Of a DNA stretch of 64,000 nt, positions 1-8,837 are shown piece after piece. Position 1 is the first letter of the stretch; each line of letters starts with the position of its first letter. The stretch comes from Protonemura montana (Eukaryota > Arthropoda > Insecta > Plecoptera > Nemouridae). The stretch spans positions 6,174,701-6,238,700 of the forward strand of contig OX387603.1 of assembly GCA_947568835.1 (NCBI GenBank). The letters are read 5' to 3'. The position numbers and the translations under genes are program-made. Below the pieces are notes generated by a model, which was given only the letters and a program-made list of their open reading frames with translations, made no database searches and was not told where the DNA came from.

Positions 1-294
1 TATTCCTGTCTATTCTTTCTGTAATTTCTGTCTGCTGAAGTTTTCAACTGCCTTCTTATAAGACTTGGATCACTTGGATATTGAATCTATGGTTGAATGG
101 AAGACATTGTTGCTGGCTGACAAGCTTCAGATTTCAGCTTCATCTGGATGAACTGTCCATATTCTTGGGCGATCTTCAACAATATTTATATATATTGTTT
201 ACAATCAATATTTTTTTTCCAGCACTGTTTCTCTACTGTGGTTGGTCACTGAACCCAATTGTGCCAATACTAACATTGTTTCAATCATTTTTGC

Positions 295-492
295 AGCACC
301 AGAATACAGTCAAGCAGCTGATGTGAAACCTGACTTGGAAAACCTACTCAAACCTGAGAATGAATTCATAAGTAAGGGAAAGCTCAAAAATGTAAAAAAT
401 AAGCAAACATCCACGCAAACATCACCTCGAGAAGACTATCTAATAATTGCCGTCTATGTATACAGACCCAATCTCTCTCTGATCATCTTTGG
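295..492 (+). CDS. Possible internal exon of an unidentified gene
   Basis: This segment is bounded by a good acceptor (a T-rich tract ending TTTTTGCAG) and a consensus donor GTGAGT at 493. One frame is open throughout and gives about 65 residues, starting with a Lys/Glu/Asn-rich stretch and ending in REDYLIIAVYVYRP followed by a hydrophobic run. I do not recognise the family. The composition is protein-like, but the neighbouring exons cannot be placed with certainty, so the gene would extend left of the window or into the 1213-1310 segment. It could also be a chance ORF with fortuitous splice sites. Confidence 0.35.
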
Positions 493-1212
493 TGAGTCCT
501 CTATATTTAACTTTACTTCAACTTTGTAATTTTATTCATTTTAAACAACTCAAACTATTTTCTATCTCTGTATTATCTCGACAACGCCGATGAAACGTAA
601 ACTTTGTAGATTCTTTTTAGCCTTTTCAGTACCGCAAGTCAATTAAAGCATAGCAATACCTTTTCGCACAACCCCATCTACCCACGACTGTGAACTACTT
701 TGCCAATTCATGTAATTGTTTATTTTTAACTGTTTTTTGTTCAGTTATTTCTTAACATTTCAGATCTTGGAATATGTCTTTAAACAACTTCCTAGAACTC
801 TGAACATTCTTTATCACCTGGTTCCAATCACTTAAATCTGTTCCACTCGTAACTTCTTTCTAAAATTCCAATCCCTTTACCAATTATTCTTCCTATTAGT
901 CTCCCCATTAGCTTTTATTCATGTCAAATATACAACTTTTTTATGTTTGATCGTAAGGCCTGGGATTCACTCAATGCAGTTTATGCTTAAGCACAGAGTT
1001 TCAGTATTAATTGATTCTTTGTTTGTAGCAAACTGAGCCCAACTATGGCTTCTAACACATTGTTGGATTCAGTAGAGATTCTAGAACCACCGACTCACTT
1101 GCAACTGCTTTCAATTCAACTTTACACGAGGTTAGTTAAATCACACAAAATTGCTCTGATAAGCAACCAACGTGAAGCTGTCGATGTCTGAGCCGTGAAT
1201 TCTTTCATCTAG

Positions 1213-1310
1213 ATTGCCGTCGACGGCTGCTGGAGACCTGCTCTTGTGAAAGACCAACAACAGAGACTGCCCCCGAGTTTCCTTTCACAAAGCTTGTCAT
1301 GTCTACTGAA
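1213..1310 (+). CDS. Possible internal exon, unidentified
   Basis: A pyrimidine-rich acceptor (TTCTTTCATCTAG) precedes the segment and a GTGAGC donor follows at 1311. One frame reads about 32 residues containing CRRRLLETCSCERP and ending TKLVMSTEG. It may belong to the same gene as the exon-like segment at 295-492, because the strand and splice quality agree, but no family was recognised and the reading phase between the two was not established. Between them (493-1212) I see nothing definite. Confidence 0.25.
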
Positions 1311-1664
1311 GGTGAGCAATTCAGAGCAATGCTAGATATAAATATTTTAACAATTGTCACTATTTTTTACCTCAGTTAAATGAAGATTTCTAGAGCATAC
1401 ATTTTACAACTAATTCTAGACAAAGACTGTTAAAATTTTAATGAAACATAAAAAAGTTAGACCTTTATTTAATAAACACTTTCTGTATTACCTGTAAGAG
1501 TGCCTTTGTGATTGCATGCCAGGTATGTTTGAACCAGCTTTTAGCCAGTTTTAACTGGACGATGAGCATGCCGTGACATTTGCAAAAGGATTTTTGAAAA
1601 ATAAACCAGATGGATGGCCAGCGACACATTTTTTTTCGCTAATTATCGATATCGTTACACTTTC

Positions 1665-1780
1665 CCTAGGTTAGTTTAGTTTCATCATCACCCACTCATT
1701 CACCGACGCCATTAGACCAGTGCCTCATAGACTGTTGTCAAAACAGTGCTTTTTTTTATCCCAATAATCAAACAACCAGA
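1665..1780 (+). repeat. SINE-like family, 3' end fragment
   Basis: This matches the 3' part of the roughly 400-bp repeat seen complete at 28140-28545 and 33866-34275. The shared core runs CACTCATTCACCGACGCCAT, then TTAGACCAGTGC, then TGTCAAAACAGTGC, and ends in a CAATAATCAA-type tail. Only the 3' portion is present, as expected for 5'-truncated retroposed copies. Confidence 0.7.
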
Positions 1781-2244
1781 GTTGCAACCTGCTTGCTTGC
1801 CAGTCTGGCACAGTTGGCTATCCTGGTGTGCCTTAATGTTTCCGCATTTTGCAGTTTGGCGTTCCCTCCCCTCTTGGCCGTGAAAGTCAACCCGCTGCAC
1901 CCATGTTATAAGGATAGTATACCATGCGCTGCACCCAACGGAAGGAGAACTCGACTGGGGAAACATCGATCTACGTCGATCAAGACCAGTCGCTCAGTCC
2001 ACTCTGTCCAAAATTAGTTGTTCTTCACTCTGCATTCATAAAACATAGTTGAAAGTAGTTTTTTCAAATGCGACTTTTTTACTGCTTGTAATCATCAAAT
2101 GTATTGCCATGACTAACAATAAAAACAAAGTTTTGCTTACACAGTTCTTTGTATTTCAAAAAACGATTATCCTTTATACTGTCCTTTATACTTGTCTTTA
2201 TCCTTTATCTGTATACTGACAGATTTGTTATCAATATGCAAGTC

Positions 2245-2645
2245 AATAAAACAAGATGTAAATAAATCACTTCTAGCAGTAATATTTATGTGTGCATCCT
2301 GATAGGTAGGCCACTCATCATACACGTGTGCACTGACGTTGTGTCTACAATCCAGGCGTTGGGAGTCAAGGAACCAGGGGAATTCTCAAAAGGAAATCAA
2401 GAAAAACGTGGTAAGTTTCCATCGTAGGTTCAAACAGGGGGTTGAATTCAACTCCCCTTGAAATTCTACCCCTGTTGACACCCCTCGCGGGTCAAAATCC
2501 ATCATTTGAATTTCCACTCAAAAAATATTTAAAAAATCAATGGACGTTTTTTACGTTTCTTACATTTTTTCTTGATTTTTGAAGATTCGCCTATACTGTG
2601 GTCTATGGGGTAGTTTGCACTCCCGAACACGATGGGCTATTATGG
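2245..2645 (+). repeat. Dispersed repeat R1, upstream copy
   Basis: About 400 bp here are clearly similar, in the same orientation, to 6570-6985. Shared landmarks are ATAAAACAAGATRTAAATAA, CCAGGCGTTGGGAGTC, AACTCCCCTTGAAATTCTA, a CGCGGGTC motif and GATTCGCCYATACTG. The two copies flank the tRNA-like cluster. Part of the unit recurs again at 7075-7275 and 7365-7420. No coding potential was seen. Confidence 0.75.
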
Positions 2646-3039
2646 GCACGATTCCGTTATTTTATAGTTTCAAGGTTGGCAGCTCAGCAAGGTGGGTACA
2701 CGGGATACCGACCGATGGCCGTGATTTATCGACATTTTAATTGATCAAGTACATTTGATATCCAACAGACGGCGTTTGCGATCACTTTGTGCTTTAACTC
2801 GACTGCTGGTTCGGTAATACTTGTTTGGTATGTTTGACCAGGGGACCTGACTGCGAGCAACGGGGTTCGACTGGCGTTCCTCCAGTCGGACTTCAAGGCT
2901 TGCATTTTCGCGTTAGATCGTGGCAACTGGTGAGAGCCCATTTTTTGGAGTGGCCGCGTGCCTCAGCACTGCTTGGTGTTGCGGTCAGGTCCGGCATTTA
3001 CACATTGTGTAAAAGCGAAGCCTTCTTTCTCTATTAGCG

Positions 3040-3165
3040 CATGGTTGATATTGTGGTGGTGGTGATATTGGTGATGGTGGTGGTGGTGATGTTGGTAATG
3101 TTGGTGATGTTGGTGATGATGGTATAGCTGTTGGTGGTTGTAATAGTGTGGGTGTTATTAGTGTA
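3040..3165 (+). repeat. GGTGAT/GTTGGTGAT simple repeat
   Basis: A purine/pyrimidine-skewed tract made of GGTGGTGAT, GTTGGTGAT and GATGGT variants, ending around TAATAGTGTGGGTG. It is an imperfect microsatellite. The surrounding DNA from 2646 to 3480 holds no gene that I can support. Confidence 0.8.
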
Positions 3166-3481
3166 CGTTGACTTCTTTATATTGCTTGTGGTAATGATTG
3201 TTAATGGCTATTTATATGTCGCATGATTATATAATATAAATAGAATTCCGAATAACTCGTGTATAAATTAAATTTTCCCCCTTTTCCTACTTCTTCTTAT
3301 ATATTTAGATTCCTTTTCCTTTTAGTATCAGTAGCCAATTTTTCATTTAGCGTTCCCCACCAAAGCCAATATTGTTTCGTCGATGCTATCACCCCCTGGT
3401 AGCCAGGCTAGTAACTAAAACATAATTTGAAATTTTTTTTCTTGCCCTGGAGGATGATTGGTGTGATTAAAAAAAGATGTA

Positions 3482-3558
3482 GGCAACGAGGATCGAACGC
3501 AGGACGTTTGATGCCTGATGCACCCACATAAACCGCTCGACCACAAGACCCGCTCTCC
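3482..3558 (-). repeat. Degenerate tRNA-like sequence 1
   Basis: On the minus strand a good A box (TGGTCGAGCGG) is followed about 40 nt later by a good B box (GCGTTCGATCC). The acceptor and T stems do not pair well, so this looks like a tRNA pseudogene or a tRNA-derived SINE head, not a working tRNA. It is the first of eleven in one orientation. Confidence 0.55.
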
Positions 3559-3848
3559 ATGATGCGTTTTTCTGGGATACAAAAACTGTTCAACTGTGAC
3601 AACTCTGTCAAAATATCCGAAAAAAATCTCAAACACTGCCTCCATGATTTCCAATAAAAGATATTTCGACGAAACATTATAAACATCAGCTTCAGTATTG
3701 CCCATCATCATACAAAATAAAAAATACATTCGAAGTCTTGCACAGTTTACTCATCCTGGATCTTTCACTATGTATGAACAGACTGTCGTATAACATCACT
3801 TGGACACCCAGGACGACGGTGCCATACTCTGGCGCTGGCCCTTAGGTC

Positions 3849-4121
3849 TAGCATCAAGCGTATAGGAACGATTATAATGAGTGTTACGCATCATCAGCGC
3901 CACCTGTTGACAGGATTTTGTACTACACTTTGGACAAATATGTTGATATTTTCCTGCTGTATTTTCATGGTTTTTTTTCCGATTAGTTAATGAATTAGAT
4001 TAAAAATCAGACTTGGCAAATGTCTTCAATTATTACCAGAGTATAGTACAAAATTCTGCCAACAGGTGGCGCTGATGATGCTTAACACTCATTAATATCG
4101 TTCCTATATACTTGATGGTAA
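3849..4121. mobile_element. Foldback/MITE-like element with long inverted repeats
   Basis: About 90 bp at 3849-3938 are repeated in inverted orientation at about 4032-4121. By eye the arms are roughly 85% alike; both carry GCGCCACCTGTTG (or its complement), GTACTA/TAGTAC AAAAT and the CATCAA outer end. About 90 bp of unrelated AT-rich DNA separate the arms. There is no ORF. The layout is that of a non-autonomous foldback element; no certain target duplication was identified. The hairpin array starts directly to its right. Confidence 0.7.
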
Positions 4122-4135
4122 ACGTAGGAGCCCGG

Positions 4136-4390
4136 GTGCGTGAGCGACTGGCGCTCCGCGCCAGTCGCTCACGCACGCTGCTGGGCCCTGGCGCTTCGCG
4201 CCAGGGCCCAGCAGCGTGCCGGTGCGCCCGTGCACCTGAGCGCGCTTCGCGCGCTCAGGTGCACGGGCGCACCGGTGGGCATCCAAGCGCGCCAAGCGCG
4301 CTTGGACGCTCACGCGCGCGAAGCGCGCGTGAGCGCTATAAAATTGCAGAGCGCGACTGGCGCGGAGCGCCAGTTGCGCTCTGCAATTTT
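4136..4390. repeat. Array of six consecutive perfect hairpins with 3-nt loops
   Basis: Six inverted repeats lie almost end to end. Stems and loops are: 4136-4154/4158-4176, 19 bp, loop TCC; 4173-4194/4198-4219, 22 bp, loop TTC; 4220-4245/4249-4274, 26 bp, loop TTC; 4282-4292/4296-4306, 11 bp, loop CAA; 4307-4319/4323-4335, 13 bp, loop GAA; 4340-4363/4367-4390, 24 bp with one mismatch, loop GGA. Five of the six are perfect. Stem tips are all GCGC-rich and the region is far richer in GC than its surroundings. ORFs across it are by-products of the palindromes. I know no element family with exactly this structure. Confidence 0.95.
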
Positions 4391-4465
4391 CGTGGTATCT
4401 ACACTGTGCGCTGAAAAAAAAAAGAGGTAGTTATTTGAATTGTCAGAGTCAGAACTGCGGTAGTT

Positions 4466-4551
4466 GTGCGGACGGGATTCGAACCCGGGATCCCGGCAAT
4501 CTCATGATCATTAACAAGAGGTAGTGCCTTGTACCGAGCGACCACGCGGAC
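4466..4551 (-). repeat. Degenerate tRNA-like sequence 2
   Basis: The minus strand reads GTCCGCG then TGGTCGCTCGG (A box) and, about 50 nt on, GGGTTCGAATCCC, a perfect B box with a mostly paired T stem. The spacing suggests a long variable arm, as in Ser/Leu tRNAs. The acceptor ends do not pair. Confidence 0.6.
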
Positions 4552-4654
4552 ATCTAGTTGTAGAGGCATTTTTATGGTATATAATTTCTTCAGACTGCAG
4601 CTACCATATGTGAATAATTTGAATTTCGTATTCCAATAGAAAAAATATCCTCTC

Positions 4655-4731
4655 GGTGAGTGGGATCGAACCAGGTCACAATATAGCTTGATGGTTTCGA
4701 AGTAACGACATGTCCATTGTGCTACGCAGAC
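4655..4731 (-). repeat. Degenerate tRNA-like sequence 3
   Basis: The minus strand begins GTCTGCG, has A box TAGCACAATGG and B box GGTTCGATCCC, and is followed by a T-run (ATTTTTTC) that could serve as a Pol III terminator. The start resembles copy 2 (GTCCGCG), which suggests common descent. Confidence 0.6.
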
Positions 4732-5212
4732 GGTCGCCCCTGCTGTGGTAAACTGAATATATTTTAATTTCATATCTGATTTCCCTGTTTACCGGGTTGA
4801 CTATAGGCACATGTCACTGACGGCACTCCATGTATACTACGGTTCGGAGTCGCATTCTTCTTTGCGTTTCAGTGAACTATCATTTAAGAAATTCAAGATA
4901 TTATGACCGACTATGACAGACTTACGCAGCGAGCAAGAACTGGACCTGACCCCCGCACCAAGTAATGCAGGGACAATCGTCCACTCCTAAGATACGGGCT
5001 ACCACCAGTTGCCGCGATCTAGCGTGAAAGTGTCAGCTGATAGCGCCCTCTGCAGGGACGCGAGCCACACCCAGTTGCTGGTTTGTCGTTTTTTTTTTTG
5101 CCTTCTTATCCGACCCCGGCAGCATGGAGATCGCTTCACACTACATCGCCTCTGCCATGCACTATCAAAGGTTGTGCAGCCCGTTGCAAGCTATGTCGCG
5201 TAGAACAAAAAG

Positions 5213-5290
5213 CGGAGCGGCCAGGAGTCGAATTTGGTCTCATCCGGTAAGTTCATACGAGGAGCGACTTTTGATATCGGCCATCGAGAC
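5213..5290 (-). repeat. Degenerate tRNA-like sequence 4
   Basis: The minus strand begins GTCTCGA then TGGCCGATAT (A-box-like) and carries B box AATTCGACTCC. Its 3' end runs CCGCTTTTTGTTC, a T5 Pol III-type terminator shared with copies 8 and 9. Confidence 0.5.
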
Positions 5291-5349
5291 GAGATGATTG
5301 TGTGTGGAACAAAGAGATACATGAAAAGCAGAAGCCGCTTCCAAAACTG

Positions 5350-5432
5350 ACATATTGGCCGGATTCGATCCCAGGAAAAGGATTCCTCTCCCAGCTCTGA
5401 AGCTAGCACTTTACTACTGACCCACGATGCCC
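5350..5432 (-). repeat. Degenerate tRNA-like sequence 5
   Basis: The minus strand has a paired CTAGC/GCTGG arm in the anticodon position and B box GGGATCGAATCC. It is plainly a paralogue of copy 6, about 173 bp away: both share the CTAGCTTC arm, the GAGGA variable region and TTCCTGGG before the B box. Confidence 0.6.
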
Positions 5433-5522
5433 TTACATCATGAGGTTGGTGGAAGTCGTATATAGGCACTTGATTTTGGATCTTGATCTTGATTTTGATT
5501 TTGGAACCTTGTCCCAAAAGAG

Positions 5523-5605
5523 TTATTGTACTCGGATGCGAACCCAGGAACATAAATCCTCTTCCAGCCACGAAGCTAGTACGTTACCACGGGGCTACGC
5601 TGCCC
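5523..5605 (-). repeat. Degenerate tRNA-like sequence 6
   Basis: The minus strand begins GGCAGCG, has A box TAGCCCCGTGG, an anticodon-type arm CTAGC/GCTGG with a 6-nt loop TTCGTG, a GGAA/TTCC variable arm and B box GGGTTCGCATCC. It is the clearest partner of copy 5 and the most tRNA-like fold of the group, although the acceptor stem is poor. Confidence 0.6.
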
Positions 5606-5737
5606 TAATGATAGTGATGTGATTAGGGTCGTATCTTTACCATCGATTTTGGACTTAGTAAAAAAAAAATGTTTAAAATTATACTTCGGATCGTCTCTCC
5701 ATCCCTTCAGTATGTGTAGGCTCCAACAGACAAAATT

Positions 5738-5809
5738 GAGGGGCGCCAGGAAGCGAACTGCAGACCCCACGCACTGTAGCTCCCGACCATCCAACTGTGC
5801 TGCGACGAC
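5738..5809 (-). repeat. Degenerate tRNA-like sequence 7
   Basis: The minus strand begins GTCGTCG with A box CAGCACAGTTGG and B box GCAGTTCGCTTCC. The first half resembles copy 3 (CAGCACAGT versus TAGCACAAT). Confidence 0.5.
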
Positions 5810-5897
5810 TGATATCACCTGACAGATTTGTTTGAAACAAGTGATGCAATCTGTCTCTCAGAACAAATACCTGTTGCTACTTTCTGAAGAACAAAAA

Positions 5898-5978
5898 GCG
5901 AAGCTGACAGGATTCGAACCCGGTCAAGTTCGGATTGACTTGCCGAGTAGCGACTCTTCCAAACAGCTACCGTGACGT
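5898..5978 (-). repeat. Degenerate tRNA-like sequence 8
   Basis: The minus strand has A box TAGCTGTTTGG inside a TAGC/GCTA D-stem, a CAAGT/ACTTG arm and a perfect B box GGGTTCGAATCC, followed by CGCTTTTTGTTC, the T5 terminator shared with copies 4 and 9. Confidence 0.6.
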
Positions 5979-6130
5979 GATAAATACGTAGGGAAATAAG
6001 AGACATATGAATTGCAGAAAACGGCTTCAGTGTAATGAAAATAGTACTCTGTGAGTTTGATGGATGAACCCGTGATGCAACACTTGCAGCATACAATGAA
6101 TACCAGTTGCCACTTGATGAAGAACAAAAA

Positions 6131-6212
6131 GTGGACCACGCAGGAATCGAACCATTGCCACTTACTTTGAACACTTGCAGAAGTGACCGTCCCGCTCGGC
6201 CTCCGATTAACG
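6131..6212 (-). repeat. Degenerate tRNA-like sequence 9
   Basis: The minus strand has A box AGGCCGAGCGG and B box TGGTTCGATTCC and ends ACTTTTTGTTCTTC. The terminator and the downstream AGTRGCAACWGGTATT sequence are shared with copy 8, so the duplicated unit includes flanking DNA as well as the tRNA-like part. Confidence 0.6.
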
Positions 6213-6347
6213 CCCAATACTGGAGGAAATAACATGTACTTGAATAGCAGCTGGCAGGCAATACACCATGGAGAAGAGAGGAAAGTTTTCTCTGTAACGA
6301 TTGATACATGTCCTGCAGGTATATACACACATGGAATGATATCATGT

Positions 6348-6426
6348 AACTTACCTGATTCGAACCAGCGACCCTCTGCATCTTGGCGCTGGCACGAGAG
6401 CGCTTGTAACTGGCAGCCAAACGGAC
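6348..6426 (-). repeat. Degenerate tRNA-like sequence 10
   Basis: The minus strand begins GTCCGTT, continues GGCTGCCAGTTACAAGCGC and carries B box GGTTCGAATC. The A box is weak. Confidence 0.45.
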
Positions 6427-6499
6427 GCTCTGGAGGACGGCGAATGTTTCTTGACAATACTTTAAAAATCTTGGTAGGTGATTGTTTCTAAGTTAAAAA

Positions 6500-6575
6500 T
6501 AGTGTACCAAGTGGGATACGAACTCGGCCCCGTTTCTCCTCCGTTCCGTTATCTCATACCTTTCGCAAGAAGTAA
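6500..6575 (-). repeat. Degenerate tRNA-like sequence 11
   Basis: Only the B box (GAGTTCGTATCCC on the minus strand) is convincing; the A box is eroded. It is the last member of the series, next to the second R1 copy. Confidence 0.35.
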
Positions 6576-6985
6576 ATAAAACAAGATATAAATAAATCGC
6601 ATCTAGCAGTGAATCCTGATGGGTAGGCTACACCATGTCTATGTCTATGTCCATGTCTATGGGGTAGGCATTGTACACAAATGCGCTCATGTCATGTCTA
6701 CAGACAGCCCAGGCGTTGGGAGTCTAGGAACTCGGAGATTTCTCAAAAAGAAATCAAGAAAAGCGTGGTAAGTTTCCATTGTAGGTTCAAACAGAGGTTG
6801 CATTCAACTCCCCTTGAAATTCTATCCCTGTTGACACCCCTTCGCGGGTCTAAATCCGTCACTTGAATTTCCACTAAAAAATATTGAAAAAATCAATGGA
6901 CGTATGTTTTTTCTTGATTTTTTAAAGATTCGCCCATACTGTAGTCTATGGGGTAGTTTGCACCCCCGAACATAATGAGCTATTT
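6570..6985 (+). repeat. Dispersed repeat R1, downstream copy
   Basis: A direct repeat of 2245-2645 with the same order of landmarks, including ATAAAACAAGATATAAATAA and CCAGGCGTTGGGAGTCTAGG. A short CCATGTCTATGT microsatellite has expanded at about 6635-6665. The 3' half (from about 6790) is also the first monomer of the 288-bp tandem array. Confidence 0.75.
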
Positions 6986-7420
6986 CGATTTTGCGTAAGC
7001 ACCATACCTTAGCCGCTATATTTATTTGAAACATAAAAAGACGAATAACCCCATTAATATTACTTTGAGACAAAATCAGGGGGTGTGCATTGAACTCCCC
7101 TTGAAATTCTACCCCTTTTAACACCCTTCGTGGGTCAAAATCCGTCACTTGAACTTCCACATCAAATATTTGAAAAATCGATGGACTACGTTTTTTCTCG
7201 ATTTTTCAAGATTCGCCCATACTGTGGTCTAACTTTAAGGGGTAGTTAGCGCCCCCAAACACGATGAGCTATTCAAATTTCGCTTAAACATTATATTTTT
7301 GCCGCTATACTGATTTTTTACGTTAAAACTACCGTAATTTCAATCTAAGGGAAAAACAGAGTTGTGCATTCAACTCCCCTTGTTATTTTACCCCTGTTGA
7401 CTCCCCTCGCGGGTCACTAG
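6790..7420 (+). repeat. Tandem array, about 288-bp monomer, 2.2 copies
   Basis: The marker CATTSAACTCCCCTTG occurs at 6801, 7088 and about 7377, giving periods of 287 and 289 bp. Each monomer also has a CCCTKTTRACWCCC motif, a GCGGGTC/CGTGGGTC motif and ATTCGCCCATACTG. The last copy is cut short at about 7420, where the 152-bp array begins. ORFs across it are not conserved between monomers. Confidence 0.8.
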
Positions 7421-7810
7421 CTTTTAACGTACAGTATCTTCTATGAAAAATTATATAAAATATTTATAAATAATTACATTTTTGCGCAAATAAAAGTAAA
7501 CGAAATTTTTGTACATGTCAGGCTTTTTTTGTCCAGGGCTGGGCCAAAAATTAAAACTATGACGGATCGAAAGCTTGTCACGTACAATATCTTCTGTGAA
7601 AAATTCAAGGAGGTACCACCCCTTCATTTTCGCGCAAATAAATGAAAACCTTGTAAATGATAGCCTTTTTTGTTCAGGGCTGGGCCAAAAATTAAGACTA
7701 TAACGGATCGAAAGCTTGTCACGTACAGTATCTTCTGTAAAAAAATCATTTTTGCGGAAATAAATGAAAACCAAAATTTTGTAAATGTTAGCCTTGTTTT
7801 CAATGCTTGG
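7421..7810 (+). repeat. Tandem array, about 152-bp monomer, 2.5 copies
   Basis: The marker ACARTATCTTCTRTGAAAA occurs at about 7431, 7584 and 7735. Each unit also has GGGCTGGGCCAAAAATTAA and ACGGATCGAAAGCTTGTCAC. The 136-codon minus-strand ORF across it (7451-7861) is simply the repeat read through; indels between units change the frame spacing, so I do not call it a gene. Confidence 0.8.
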
Positions 7811-8819
7811 CAAAAGTTGTATAGTATGGCAGTATAGATAGCTGGTCTTGTGCTTTATCATCCCTATAATAATTACGGGGTTCCGTTGTACGTTTAGGTG
7901 TTAAAAAGTGAGGAATAAAATGGGAGGAATTCTAATTTATTCTAATTTATTCTAATTTAGAGCAATTGCGTGTTATGGATGCGATGTGTTGACTGGGTGC
8001 CTGTTGATCGCGTTATAGATTTTGCGAGCTAAGTATCCACTAGTGTCCCCCTCCTGCTACAACTCCGCCAGTGTCAGCGTTTGGTGACACCTTGGTGGCA
8101 CCTCTGGGTGGCACATTTGCGTGGATTTGTCGTCGGAACCGGTCGGAACAATGATTCGTAAGGAATAGAAATACGAAAGAAAAAAATATAGAAATACGTT
8201 CGATTATTTAAAATTTTACCTGCAAATACTGTTATATAGTTGAACAGTTGTAAACTGTAAATTTAGACTACGAAGTTCTAATTTTAAGATACCTCATACC
8301 ATAGAAGAAAGACATTAGGCTCTGCTTTAGGTTATATACTGTTATTTAAGGTTATGTTTTACATTCAATCAATTGGATCGTAATTATAATTACGATTGTG
8401 TTAGATATATATTTTTTTTAAATTCTTTTCAAAGCCGCTTTGATTCAGGTATCTACGACTGTTTGTTATGTATGTTATACCTTACTGTATTACTAGAAAT
8501 ACCAACTGACACTACACCAAATACCTTTAAGCAAGTGATACATTCGGTCAATACCTTTGATTAAAGATAGCTTATTCTTACTCTAGTTACTCTAGTTATT
8601 CTAGTTATTCTAACTCTTATATTCTATGTAAATACAAGGCAGTGTATATTTCTTAGGCTCAACAGTTCACGTGAAAGTATATTCAAACTTAATTAGATAC
8701 GGATAAAATCATAGAAAAATGATTTTATTCCATGATACAATGGTCATGGACTCCAAAGAGCTATTTTTCCATTCTTTCATTACCTTAAGACACCATATTC
8801 CATACCAATAAGTTAATAA
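7811..8819. other. Gene-free stretch before the zinc-finger exon
   Basis: AT-rich DNA with two small tandem tracts: three copies of TTCTAATTTA near 7930-7962 and four of a TTACTCTAG-type unit near 8578-8615. No exon was recognised, although the 5' end and promoter of the zinc-finger gene may lie here. Confidence 0.5.
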
Positions 8820-8837
8820 ATGAATGTATTTCTTGCA

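Noticed and set aside
4112-4430. Overlapping ORFs of about 70-100 codons on both strands
   Set aside because: They exist only because the palindromic GC-rich hairpins lack stops. The residues mirror each other between strands and there is no start or splice context.
5815-6457. Minus-strand ORFs of 201 and 177 codons
   Set aside because: They run straight through tRNA-like copies 8-10, overlap each other in different frames, and show no protein domain.
3482-6575. Functional tRNA genes
   Set aside because: Although A and B boxes are good, the acceptor stems do not pair in the copies checked and anticodon arms are irregular; treated as tRNA-like relics.
2245-6985. R1 copies considered as the long terminal repeats of one element
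   Set aside because: The DNA between them has no polymerase, capsid or integrase coding traces, and further R1-related monomers lie in tandem to the right, so this is a satellite-like repeat, not a terminal repeat pair.
6790-7810. Tandem repeats considered as a CRISPR array
   Set aside because: Monomers of 152 and 288 bp without unique spacers, in a eukaryotic genome.
7451-7861. 136-codon minus ORF with repeated VRDKLSIR segments
   Set aside because: The peptide repeats are the 152-bp tandem monomers read through. Unit spacing is not a multiple of three throughout, and there is no gene context.
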